Assembly (NCBI GenBank): GCA_030345135.1
Contig: CP128386.1
Location: 6,431,623 to 6,495,622, forward strand
Direction: 5' to 3'
Origin: Chitinophagaceae bacterium DXS
GTDB lineage: Bacteria; Bacteroidota; Bacteroidia; Chitinophagales; Chitinophagaceae
Length of the DNA stretch: 64,000 nt
Under the pieces are notes generated by a model, which worked only from the letters and a program-made list of their open reading frames with translations, ran no database searches and was not told the DNA's origin. The position numbers were made by a program, and so were the translations under genes. Below are positions 15,912 to 24,542 of this stretch, piece by piece. Every line of letters begins with the position of its first letter. Position 1 is the stretch's first letter.

Positions 15912-18317
15912 TTAGAGTTTTTTAGCTTTAAGCAGGAGGCTGTTTGCTACAACACTCACCGAGCTCATCGCCATGGCTGCACCTGCAATCATTGGATTTA
16001 ACAGGAAGCCGTTAACCGGGTAAAGTATTCCCGCCGCGATGGGGATGCCAATTACATTATAAATGAACGCCCAGAACAAATTTTGCTTGATGCTTTGTAC
16101 GGTCTGTCCGGACAAGCGAATGGCTTTATTTATTTTGGTAAGATCTGAAGATATGATCGTCATAGCCGCCACATCCATTGCAATGTCACTGCCTTTGCCC
16201 ATTGCTATGCTCACATCAGCCTGCGCAAGCGCATTACTATCATTAATGCCATCACCAACCATGGCGACGGTGTGTCCTTTATGTTGAAGTTCTTTAATAA
16301 AAGACGCTTTGTCTGCAGGTAAAACTTCGGCTTTAAAATGTTGAATGCCTGCTTGCTCTGCAATTGCCTTTGCTGTTGCATGATTATCACCGGTAAGCAT
16401 ATACACTTCAATCCCGTTGTTTTGTAATTCTTTCACGGCTTCAGTAGATGACGTTTTTATTTTATCAGCGATAGCAACAATCGCCAGTGCCTCTTTTTCA
16501 TTTGCAAAAAAGATCACGGTTTTTGCTTCCTTCAACCACAATTGTTCCGCTATAAGAAAATCATCATCTATCTGTATCTTATTTTTTCTAAGCAATTTTT
16601 TGTTACCTGCATAAAACTGCGCTCCGTTTACAACGGCTGTAGCCCCGTATCCGGTTACACTTTCAAAATTTGATACGTTGACTGTGGTATCAATATCAAG
16701 ATGTTTTACTACTGCCTCGGCTAAAGGATGCTCTGATTGTTTTTCAACAGAAGAAAAGATCACAGCATTTGAATCATCATTGCGAAGCCACTTTATATCA
16801 GTAACAGCAGGTTTGCCTTCAGTGATCGTACCTGTTTTGTCCAATACGATCACGTCAACCTTTCTGGCGAGCTGCAAACTTTCCGCGTTTTTAATCAGTA
16901 TTCCATTTTCTGCGCCCTTTCCTACTCCGACCATGATTGCAGTTGGTGTCGCGAGGCCGAGTGCACAAGGACAGGCAATCACCAATACAGTAACCATTGC
17001 AAGCAGTCCCTGCGTAAGACCATTTTCTCCGCCCAGCGTAATCCATGCAATAAAAGTCAATACTGCAATAATGATAACTATGGGGACAAAAATGCCGGCG
17101 ATCTTGTCCACCAGCTTTTGAACCGGTGCCTTACTGCCCTGAGCGTCCTGCACCATTTTTATGATGTGTGCCAGCAATGTATCCGCGCCTACTTTTTCCG
17201 CACGGAACTGGAAACTATTCTTCTGATTGATCGTTCCGGCAAATACCTGCGATCCGGTAGTTTTTTCAACCGGCATTGATTCTCCGCTGATCATACTTTC
17301 ATCTATAAAGGAGCTGCCACTTGCAACTACGCCATCAACAGGAATTTTATCACCCGGTTTTATCAGGATAATATCATCTTTCTTAACCTGGGCTATTGGT
17401 ATTTCCATATGGTGAGAACCATGGTGAATAACCGTTACCGTTGTTGGTTGCAATCCCATTAATTTTTTTATTGCGGACGAAGTATTTCCTTTAGCTTTTT
17501 CTTCCAGCACTTTACCAAGAAGAATAAATGAAATCACCACAGCTGCTGCTTCAAAATAAACATGAGCGTGCAAACCGCGGCTATGCCAGTATTCAGGGAA
17601 TAATGTATTAAAAACGCTGAACAAATAGGCCACGCCTGTGCTTAAAGCAACAAGTGTATCCATATTAGCTGAGCGGTGCTTAAGTTGCTTCCAGGCATTC
17701 ACAAAAAAATGCCTTCCGAAAATCAGGATCACCGGCGTGGATAATATCCACGTAATGTAATTGGCGTAGGGTATGTTCATAAAGAACATACTTATCACAA
17801 CAACAGGCAGCGTTAATGCAATAGCACCAATTGTTTTTTTCTTAAGTGTTGAGAAGCTTTTTTGCTGCAGGGTTTCTAACTCTTTTACTGCATCTGCACT
17901 TTCTTCAATCACAAGGTCATAACCGATGGATTGAATAGCTGCTTTCAGCTTTTCCGGCGTAACAATAGTAGGAATATAAGTAACCATTGCACTTGCGTTT
18001 GCATAGTTCACTGCGGCATCCACAACGCCTTCCTGGCTTTTTAAAATCGATTCGGTACTGTTTGCGCAGGATGCACAGGTCATGTGCAATACGGGAAAAT
18101 TTTTCTTAACTGAGGGAACATCGTAGCCTAGATCCTTAATAGCAGAAACGGCGTCTGCAATAACTTCCGGCGTTTCCGCCGTAATTACTGCACGCTGGTT
18201 GTTTAATTCAACTTTATGAGAAGTAATTCCTTTAACTTTTGCGAGTCCTTTGTCTATGATCAGGGCACAGTGCTCACTTTCTGCGCCTTCAATCGGTATA
18301 TATACTTCCGTTGCCAT
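15912..18317 (-). CDS. copA: Copper-translocating P1B-type ATPase
   Basis: 801 residues. Order: a first HMA-like fold (about 5-68) with a single cysteine (C17) and no CxxC, a second HMA (about 74-137) with T-C81-A-S-C84, eight transmembrane helices, actuator motif SGES (344-347), the CPC metal site at 449-451 in VIACPCALGLATPTA, phosphorylated D493 in DKTGT, SEHPLAEAV (the P1B histidine), and GDGINDSNALAQ. CPC plus the helix 7-8 N/M/S residues fit Cu(I) export from the cytoplasm. It lies between the regulator gene (130 bp upstream) and the chaperone gene. The missing CxxC suggests that the first HMA is structural or regulatory. Confidence 0.95.
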   Translation of the reverse strand: MATEVYIPIEGAESEHCALIIDKGLAKVKGITSHKVELNNQRAVITAETPEVIADAVSAIKDLGYDVPSVKKNFPVLHMTCASCANSTESILKSQEGVVDAAVNYANASAMVTYIPTIVTPEKLKAAIQSIGYDLVIEESADAVKELETLQQKSFSTLKKKTIGAIALTLPVVVISMFFMNIPYANYITWILSTPVILIFGRHFFVNAWKQLKHRSANMDTLVALSTGVAYLFSVFNTLFPEYWHSRGLHAHVYFEAAAVVISFILLGKVLEEKAKGNTSSAIKKLMGLQPTTVTVIHHGSHHMEIPIAQVKKDDIILIKPGDKIPVDGVVASGSSFIDESMISGESMPVEKTTGSQVFAGTINQKNSFQFRAEKVGADTLLAHIIKMVQDAQGSKAPVQKLVDKIAGIFVPIVIIIAVLTFIAWITLGGENGLTQGLLAMVTVLVIACPCALGLATPTAIMVGVGKGAENGILIKNAESLQLARKVDVIVLDKTGTITEGKPAVTDIKWLRNDDSNAVIFSSVEKQSEHPLAEAVVKHLDIDTTVNVSNFESVTGYGATAVVNGAQFYAGNKKLLRKNKIQIDDDFLIAEQLWLKEAKTVIFFANEKEALAIVAIADKIKTSSTEAVKELQNNGIEVYMLTGDNHATAKAIAEQAGIQHFKAEVLPADKASFIKELQHKGHTVAMVGDGINDSNALAQADVSIAMGKGSDIAMDVAAMTIISSDLTKINKAIRLSGQTVQSIKQNLFWAFIYNVIGIPIAAGILYPVNGFLLNPMIAGAAMAMSSVSVVANSLLLKAKKL

Positions 18318-18340
18318 ATTAATTAATGTTTGTTCTATGG

Positions 18341-18380
18341 CAAAGTTCCGAAAGCATATGGGCGGAACTGTTATACAATT
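18341..18380 (-). promoter_or_regulatory. copA promoter/operator sharing the chaperone-promoter layout
   Basis: On the minus strand, AATTGTATAACAG (18380-18368) is identical over 13 bp to the distal chaperone-gene site. From its TTG there are 27 nt to GAACTTTG (18348-18341), a near -7 box. Within the spacer and -7 box, AGTTCCG (18344-18350) and CGGAACT (18363-18369) form a perfect inverted repeat with a 12-nt gap. The copA start is 24 bp downstream. Confidence 0.6.
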
Positions 18381-18447
18381 ATGGGAAAGGGTTACAACAT
18401 TTTATGCCCGTGAGTCAAGAATACGGATCAATCTCGACGTCGTCTTA

Positions 18448-19008
18448 TTACACTTCGTCAAGGGATTTCCGTTTGTTTTCTTTTATGTTGCGGAAATGTG
18501 TGGGTGTAAATCCTGTCACTTTTTTAAATTGACTGCTTAAATGTGCTACGCTGCTGTAGCCCATTTTATAGGCTATTTCAGAGAGCGTTAACTCATTATA
18601 AACGATGAGCTCTTTTACACGTTCAATTTTTTGCGCAATGAAATATTTTTCTATGGTAGTTCCTTCTACTTCGGAAAAAAGTGTACTTAAATAGTTGTAC
18701 TCGTAATGGAGTTCTGCTGAAATTTGTGTGGAAAGATTAAATGGCTTGTCTTCTTCGGAATAATGTACCAGCTTGACAATCACATTTTTGATCTTTTCAA
18801 TTATCCGGCTTTTTTTGTCGTCTATCACTTCAAAGCCGAGATGCTTTAGTTCATCACTTATTTTGATAAGTTTTTCATTTGATGGAACTTGCTTTACTTC
18901 TACTTCCCCAAGATCAACCGTTATGGGTTCAATGCCATTGTGCGCTAATACTTCTTTCACCGCCGTTTTACAACGGTTACAAACCATATTTTTTATATAT
19001 AACTTCAT
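18448..19008 (-). CDS. AraC-type regulator with an N-terminal HMA-like metal-binding domain
   Basis: 186 residues. Residues 1-65 read as a ferredoxin-like HMA fold: KLYIKNMVCNRCKTAV with C10 and C13, a second strand at ITVDLGEVEV, and ending LGFEVID. Residues about 90-186 form a double helix-turn-helix: YNYLSTLFSEVEG for the first, LTLSEIAYKMGYSSVAHLS and FKKVTGFTPTHFR for the second, which is the AraC signature. A CxxC HMA joined to AraC, immediately upstream of copA, suggests a regulator that senses copper directly or through the chaperone. Bacteroidota genomes contain similar short AraC proteins. The fusion is read from the sequence; the effector and targets are inferred. Confidence 0.85.
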   Translation of the reverse strand: MKLYIKNMVCNRCKTAVKEVLAHNGIEPITVDLGEVEVKQVPSNEKLIKISDELKHLGFEVIDDKKSRIIEKIKNVIVKLVHYSEEDKPFNLSTQISAELHYEYNYLSTLFSEVEGTTIEKYFIAQKIERVKELIVYNELTLSEIAYKMGYSSVAHLSSQFKKVTGFTPTHFRNIKENKRKSLDEV

Positions 19009-19027
19009 GAATTTGCACTTGTTTTTA

Positions 19028-19035
19028 CAAATCTA
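19028..19035 (-). promoter_or_regulatory. -7 box TAGATTTG of the HMA-AraC gene
   Basis: A perfect Bacteroidota TAnnTTTG match on the minus strand, 19 bp before the start codon, giving a leader of roughly 15 nt. No clear TTG lies 19-21 bp further upstream, and no AATTGTATAA motif is present, so autoregulation through that motif is not supported. Confidence 0.5.
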
Positions 19036-19194
19036 TTCAGAATAATCAAACCATCCTTAACTACAGGTTGTTGTATATAAAATCAATAAATATATTACGT
19101 AAATCGCGAACATTCTCTTCTTAATTTTATGGTAATAAGCGCGATTAACCTTCTTTTCATTTCATAAAATGCTCATAATTCCTTTACTTTTGCA

Positions 19195-19202
19195 AATTGC
19201 TC
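19195..19202 (+). promoter_or_regulatory. -7 box TACTTTTG of the SNF2 helicase gene
   Basis: A perfect TAnnTTTG match 68 bp before the start codon, in an A/T-rich stretch. No convincing -33 TTG is found at the right distance. Confidence 0.45.
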
Positions 19203-19270
19203 TTTTCTGAACGGTTGATGTTTATTCATGGTTTTTTTGGAGAGACGTCACAAACAAATTATAACATCGA

Positions 19271-22200
19271 ATGGCTTTACCGCACCTGGTTAAATACATA
19301 TATAACAACGGAACTGATGAAGTAATACGCAGAGGGAAAAAAATACACGCGATCGGTAATGTTGAATTGGTTGAATTTGATGATCTTGTAGGCTCCGTTA
19401 CGCTTCGGGTTAAAGATGATGCTTACTCTACCTACTATAAAGTTTACATAAGCAAATTTAAAGATCCCAAGACGCTGTCTGTGCGTTGCGGTTGTCCCTA
19501 CAACCTGGGAGAAATATGCCGTCATGAGGCCGCAGCTCTTTTCCAATTACAGGAAATGCTCGATAAGAATTTATTGGGTGATAAAGAGCTCGAATACGAT
19601 CAAAAACATACTGTAATAAAAATGAAACAGTTGGATCTTAAAATGATCAAACTGTTGACGGCTCAAAATGCACTGGCTGAAGCTGAAAACTATTTACGCA
19701 GTAATAAAGCAAATATCATTTCAGCCAAAGATGAGCGGGTGAATGCTGAACTGGAATATGAAGGTGAAATGTTCAGATTGCTCATTCAAAAAAATGAAGA
19801 GCGGAATTTTGATACGAGCTGTACCTGTCATTCAGATAGCAAACATCCCTTGTGTGTACACAAAGCAATTCTGCTGCTTCAGCTCTTGAACAGCTTTGGC
19901 CCGAATTATTTTGATACTATCCGCAACTGGGATAAAGAAAAAGATAAGCTACTTGGCCTGTATGGTTACTCGCTGGGTGATGATATTGAAGGGAAGTTTG
20001 AATTTACATACACCGACGGAAAGCCATTCCTGCGCGTACTCGATCCTACGATAAAACGTGTGGCACCTCCTTCACAGCCTTTACGACCCAAAACGATTAT
20101 TGAGCCGGATGTAATGGTTGCTGAAACTGAGGTGCAGAAAATACAATACAAAGCTGGTATCGTGATCAGCTATAATGCGCATCAGTATCCTTATGTGCAG
20201 CTTGATCTGATACAGGGCGAGGCAAATGAGGACAATACTGGCTACGTTGGTAAGGTTGAAAAACTGGACCTGGCGAAATTTATCAATACTGAGATTTTCA
20301 ATGAAGATGATAAGGGTGTTGTGCAGCAGTTGCGTAAGCTTTTGCCAGGGGAAGTGAGCAGGTATCTCAACAGGAATTCACCTTTTAGTGGTATCTGGGA
20401 AAATATTATCCAGCAACATGATGATGAACTTCCTGAAGAAACACGTCATCTCATCATCGAATATCTTCAGCCCAAATACAAAAAGATTTTTGCAGATATA
20501 ACTGAAAGCAATTTTGTTTTCTTTTTACCGCAGCGAAAAGCTTTTCAAACTGCGAACCTGCAAAAAATTCAGATAGCAAAGGATTTCATCATACCTGAAT
20601 TTTCGGTTTATTATACTGAAGGCAACTATGAAATAAAATGTAATGTTCGTTTGCCTGAAGGAGTTTATAGTGTTGGTGATAATGAAATTTCATCTTCACT
20701 GATCTATCGGTTCCAGGATACGGTTTATTTATGGCAAAGACCCGAGGATATTGCGGTTATTGAGAAATTTCTCCCCAGTGGAAAATTGATCATCAGCCAG
20801 CATGAATGGAATAAGCAGCTGGTTGATTTTATATTACCGCTTACCAAAGAGTATAACGTTCAGTTTGTAAATGTAGAACGTGAAGAAGTAAAAGATACAA
20901 AACCGGAAGTAAAGCTTCTTTTAAAAGAGAAGGGCGACTACTTGTTGCTACAACCGGTGTTTAATTATAACGGATACGATATACGGCCGACTGATAAGGA
21001 AAAAATCATTCTTCCTTTGATGGATAAGCTTTTGATCGTACACCGCAACACGCAGGCGGAAAATGACCTGTTTGATAAATTATCTAACCTGCATTCCCAT
21101 TTCATCAGAACAGAGGAGGGCAATACACTTGCCTTAAAAGGTTCTGAAGTACTAAAGAATAATTGGTTCTTCCTGTTTGTTGATGCTGTTAAAGACATGA
21201 ACATTCCGGTTTTTGGTTTTGAGTCGCTGAAAAACTTCCGCTTTAACACAGCCAAGCCATCAACGAAAATTTACATCAGCAGCCATACTGATTGGTTTGA
21301 TGCCAAGATCGATATTCATTTCGGCGAACAGAAAGTGACTGTTGCTGATGTGAAAAAAGCGTTGGCTAATAAGCAGCAGTTCGTCCAGTTGCAGGATGGA
21401 ACACTGGGTATTTTACCTGAAGAGTGGATTAAAAAATACTCGCTGTTGTTCCGCGTGGGTGAAGGAAAAGCATCTCACATCAAGCTGAGCAAATATCATT
21501 ACAGTGTAATAGAGGAGTTGTATAATCAGCGTGATGAAGAGGAATTGTTCTTCCAGCTGGAGGCTAAGTATGAAAATCTGAAAAACTTCCAGTCAATCCA
21601 GGAAATAAGTGCACCGCAACATTTAAAAAATGTATTACGTCCTTACCAGGAGTCTGGCTTCCAGTGGCTGAATTATTTAAGCGGAGTACACTGGGGCGGT
21701 ATTCTTGCAGATGATATGGGTTTGGGTAAAACGATCCAGGCGTTATCCTTCCTTTATCATTTGAAAGATGTAAATAAAACTTTGAAGGCGCTGGTTGTTT
21801 GTCCAACCACGCTGATGTATAACTGGGAAAATGAAATTAAGAAGTTTGCGCCCGGGTTGAAATATTACATTCACCATGGGGGTAGCAGGACTGCTGAATT
21901 GATTGTTCACCAGAACATAGATGTCATTATTACAACGTATGGCACGCTGCGTAGTGACATTAAACAATTTGTTGAAGTAGAGTTTGATTATGTTGTACTG
22001 GATGAAAGCCAGGCAATTAAAAACCCGGCAAGCAAGGTTACAAAGGCTGCGTGTTTGCTGAAGTCAAAAAACAAACTTTGTTTAAGTGGTACGCCGTTGC
22101 AGAACAACACATTTGATATTTATGCACAGATGAATTTCTTAAATCCGGGCATGCTCGGATCAATGGAATTCTTTAAGCAGGAGTTCGCTGTTCCGATCGA

Positions 22201-23023
22201 CAAATTCGGAGAGAAAGAACAAAAGGAACATTTGCGCAAGCTGTTGTTCCCATTCATACTCCGCCGTACCAAAGAGCAGGTGGCGCAAGATCTTCCTGAA
22301 AAATCTGAGATGATCCTGTTCTGCGAAATGAGCAAGGAACAGAGAGATATTTATGACGCATTCCGAAACGATTACCGTGATAAGATCTTAGGCGTTGTGG
22401 ATTCCCAGGGCGTTCAAAAATCTCAGCTCACCATTTTGCAGGGCTTAATGAAATTGCGACAGATCTGTGATAGTCCTGCCATCATGAAAGATGACGAGCA
22501 GTATCCAAATGCATCAGTTAAGCTGGAAGAGCTGGGAAGAGAGATCACGGAAAACATCAGTGATCACAAGGCACTCGTATTCTCTCAATTCCTTGGTATG
22601 CTTGGCCTGATAAAAGAAAAGCTGAAAGAGCTGGGCGTTGATTACGAATATTTTGATGGAAGCACTTCCGCTCCGGACAGAGAAAAAGCGATTCAGCGTT
22701 TCCAGAACGACGAGAATTGTCGCGTTTTTCTCATCTCACTTAAGGCGGGTGGTGTGGGTCTTAACCTTACGGCCGCCGACTATGTGTACATAGTTGATCC
22801 GTGGTGGAACCCAGCCGTTGAACAGCAAGCGATTGACCGTACACACCGTATTGGCCAGACAAAAAACATTTTTGCCTACCGCATGATCTGTAAGGATACT
22901 GTAGAAGACAAGATCCTGCAATTACAAGAGAAGAAACGTATGCTCGCCGCCGATCTCATTACCGATGATACCGGCTTTGTTAAGAGCCTTACCAGGGAAG
23001 ATATTGAGTATCTGTTTAGTTAA
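19271..23023 (+). CDS. SNF2-family DEAD/DEAH helicase with two SWIM zinc fingers
   Basis: 1250 residues. SWIM finger 1 has C73-x-C75 and C83-x-H85 (VRCGCPYNLGEICRH). SWIM finger 2 has C184-x-C186 and C195-x-H197. A long, poorly conserved middle (about 200-780) resembles SNF2-helicase-associated regions. The ATPase follows: motif I DDMGLGKT near 815, motif Ia CPTTLMYNW, motif II DESQ in place of DEAH, motif III LSGTPLQNN, then the second RecA lobe with VFSQF, LISLKAGGVGLNLT and QAIDRTHRIGQ. Double-stranded DNA translocase or remodelling activity is expected. Bacterial SWIM-SNF2 proteins (RapA-like relatives) are poorly characterised. It is monocistronic, with a strong terminator downstream. 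Confidence 0.95.
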   Translation: MALPHLVKYIYNNGTDEVIRRGKKIHAIGNVELVEFDDLVGSVTLRVKDDAYSTYYKVYISKFKDPKTLSVRCGCPYNLGEICRHEAAALFQLQEMLDKNLLGDKELEYDQKHTVIKMKQLDLKMIKLLTAQNALAEAENYLRSNKANIISAKDERVNAELEYEGEMFRLLIQKNEERNFDTSCTCHSDSKHPLCVHKAILLLQLLNSFGPNYFDTIRNWDKEKDKLLGLYGYSLGDDIEGKFEFTYTDGKPFLRVLDPTIKRVAPPSQPLRPKTIIEPDVMVAETEVQKIQYKAGIVISYNAHQYPYVQLDLIQGEANEDNTGYVGKVEKLDLAKFINTEIFNEDDKGVVQQLRKLLPGEVSRYLNRNSPFSGIWENIIQQHDDELPEETRHLIIEYLQPKYKKIFADITESNFVFFLPQRKAFQTANLQKIQIAKDFIIPEFSVYYTEGNYEIKCNVRLPEGVYSVGDNEISSSLIYRFQDTVYLWQRPEDIAVIEKFLPSGKLIISQHEWNKQLVDFILPLTKEYNVQFVNVEREEVKDTKPEVKLLLKEKGDYLLLQPVFNYNGYDIRPTDKEKIILPLMDKLLIVHRNTQAENDLFDKLSNLHSHFIRTEEGNTLALKGSEVLKNNWFFLFVDAVKDMNIPVFGFESLKNFRFNTAKPSTKIYISSHTDWFDAKIDIHFGEQKVTVADVKKALANKQQFVQLQDGTLGILPEEWIKKYSLLFRVGEGKASHIKLSKYHYSVIEELYNQRDEEELFFQLEAKYENLKNFQSIQEISAPQHLKNVLRPYQESGFQWLNYLSGVHWGGILADDMGLGKTIQALSFLYHLKDVNKTLKALVVCPTTLMYNWENEIKKFAPGLKYYIHHGGSRTAELIVHQNIDVIITTYGTLRSDIKQFVEVEFDYVVLDESQAIKNPASKVTKAACLLKSKNKLCLSGTPLQNNTFDIYAQMNFLNPGMLGSMEFFKQEFAVPIDKFGEKEQKEHLRKLLFPFILRRTKEQVAQDLPEKSEMILFCEMSKEQRDIYDAFRNDYRDKILGVVDSQGVQKSQLTILQGLMKLRQICDSPAIMKDDEQYPNASVKLEELGREITENISDHKALVFSQFLGMLGLIKEKLKELGVDYEYFDGSTSAPDREKAIQRFQNDENCRVFLISLKAGGVGLNLTAADYVYIVDPWWNPAVEQQAIDRTHRIGQTKNIFAYRMICKDTVEDKILQLQEKKRMLAADLITDDTGFVKSLTREDIEYLFS

Positions 23024-23032
23024 GATGAGTGG

Positions 23033-23070
23033 GAAGTTTTACGTGGTACGTTTTACGTTGATCGAAGCGA
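23033..23070 (+). repeat. TTTTACG word repeat, forward copy
   Basis: AGTTTTACGTGGTACG then TTTTACGTTGATCG, starting about 10 bp after the helicase stop codon. Same family as 14378, 23277 and 56471. Confidence 0.6.
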
Positions 23071-23127
23071 AACCAAGGACAATTTTAGTTTCCAGAAGGA
23101 GTAATTCTAAAAAATTATAAAGTTTTT

Positions 23128-23158
23128 AAAGGTGCGAGATGATTATCCCGCACCTTTT
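23128..23158 (+). terminator. Rho-independent terminator of the SNF2 gene
   Basis: AAAGGTGCG (23128-23136) and CGCACCTTT (23149-23157) form a 9-bp perfect stem with a 12-nt loop, followed by TATTTTATT. Confidence 0.85.
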
Positions 23159-23469
23159 ATTTTATTATAGCCATTATTGTAAAAATAAGTAACTATCAAG
23201 CAGACATCATATTATTCCTGCCAGACCTTGCTTATGTCTGATCATTTCTTCGATTGATTGTTCCTTCGAATCAATAAACGTAAAACGTATCACGTAAAAC
23301 TTACAACGTGCACTAAACAAAGCTTCCCCCCAATTGTTATCACTACAGTAACTTGCCGTTATAATTCGTTTGTCACACTGGTCAATAGTACTTCTGCGTG
23401 GTTTGTTGATAATATATTTCACTTCTCTGCTATGTGAAAATTTGAGTTGTTTATTGAAAAACGAATGTT
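23159..23469. repeat. Gene-free spacer with a reverse TTTTACG-family copy
   Basis: 23277-23312 reads AACGTAAAACGTATCACG then TAAAACTTACAACG, the reverse complement of the family seen at 14378 and 23033. A 71-codon minus-strand frame across it (23207-23422) contains translated repeat and is not accepted as a gene. Confidence 0.55.
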
Positions 23470-24195
23470 ATGAAAAAGTGGAGTTTTTCTAATGGTAACA
23501 GCATTTCTATAAGTCTCACATATATGAGTTTAATATGCATGTTTGCATTTACATCATGCGCTACTTCCGGGCCTGCATTTGACGGACCTAATAATGCAAA
23601 AAATATCCGGGCAACGGTTTATTTAGATGATAATTCGACTGTTTTTGGTTATCTGTCTTTTTCAAAAAAAAGCAATGCGCTTAACGTACGGATTCCGCAG
23701 CAACGAAAAACAATTTCAGTTCCGCTAACAGAAGTGCAGGGCTACAATATGGACGATAATTATTATGCGTATAAACTATTACATCCATCCGGAAAAAACA
23801 GGTTAAATAATGATCAGAAATCCTTCAGATCATTTGTAAAACGGCTCACTCCTGAACATTATTTTTTGCAGATATATGAGTACCAGGAAGCAGTTGTTGA
23901 GCAGAAAAGTAGACTGACAAAAAACATGATGCACTACTATGTTTCGTTGCCCAATGGAACTAATCCCGACGAAATTTGGGATTTGGAAGGGGAACAGTTC
24001 TTCCCCGACTTTCAATCGAAGATGGCGGGCATAGTAAACGAATGCCCTGAACTGGTTCTCAAAATTCAACAAAAGGAAATAGGTTACTATCCCAGGAAAA
24101 TAAGTTTTAAGAGCAATAATAAATTAAAAGTATTGATGAATATTGCAAATTATTATCAGCAATTCATTGAAAAGAATGAACAGGCAGCGCTATAA
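23470..24195 (+). CDS. Lipoprotein of unknown function
   Basis: 241 residues with a lipoprotein signal: a hydrophobic run then FAFTSC, acylated Cys near residue 30. The mature part starts with a small beta unit (IRATVYLDDNSTVFGYLSF, VRIPQQRKTISVPLTEVQGYNM) that looks like the short SH3-like strands found in many Bacteroidota surface lipoproteins. A mixed region with WDLEGEQFFPDF and a C-terminal helix (LMNIANYYQQFIEKN) follows. The family was not recognised. It precedes, on the same strand, a TonB-receptor-like barrel gene, but 347 bp separate them, so a shared operon is uncertain. Confidence 0.7.
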   Translation: MKKWSFSNGNSISISLTYMSLICMFAFTSCATSGPAFDGPNNAKNIRATVYLDDNSTVFGYLSFSKKSNALNVRIPQQRKTISVPLTEVQGYNMDDNYYAYKLLHPSGKNRLNNDQKSFRSFVKRLTPEHYFLQIYEYQEAVVEQKSRLTKNMMHYYVSLPNGTNPDEIWDLEGEQFFPDFQSKMAGIVNECPELVLKIQQKEIGYYPRKISFKSNNKLKVLMNIANYYQQFIEKNEQAAL

Positions 24196-24458
24196 TTTTC
24201 TCCCCGAAAGACCATCCTTACATTCCCGTTGTTTCCCTGAAAGCCTGACAAGAACCGGTGACGTTTCACTTGAAAATTGCATGACACACCTCTCTGATAT
24301 TTTGGCTCGCAGGCCTAAGGATATTCGATTATAATGTATATATCACTTCTTATAAATTCTACCGCTTAATTATTGAAGCTCACCGCTATTTCAATTACAG
24401 TATAGCAGAAAACCGGGAATTTGTCTAGTCAATTCAAGTGAACACCGATTATATTGTT

Positions 24459-24474
24459 TTAAGTTTAAACTTAA
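24459..24474. promoter_or_regulatory. 16-bp perfect palindrome upstream of the barrel gene
   Basis: TTAAGTTTAAACTTAA lies 69 bp before the start codon at 24543 in the otherwise featureless 347-bp spacer 24196-24542. It could be an operator for a dimeric regulator; chance occurrence in A/T-rich DNA is possible. Confidence 0.35.
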
Positions 24475-24542
24475 TAATAGCTTCATCCATCAAAACAAGC
24501 TGTCTGGAGGACTCGACCCGAGGACATTTAAAAAAAGGACGG

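Noticed and set aside
19009-19080. AATTGTATAA operator for autoregulation of the HMA-AraC gene
   Set aside because: TTGTATATAA occurs nearby at 19071 but on the opposite strand and without the TTG-N27-TTTG spacing to the -7 box.
23207-23422. 71-aa minus-strand protein
   Set aside because: Part of it is translated TTTTACG-type repeat, with no family features.
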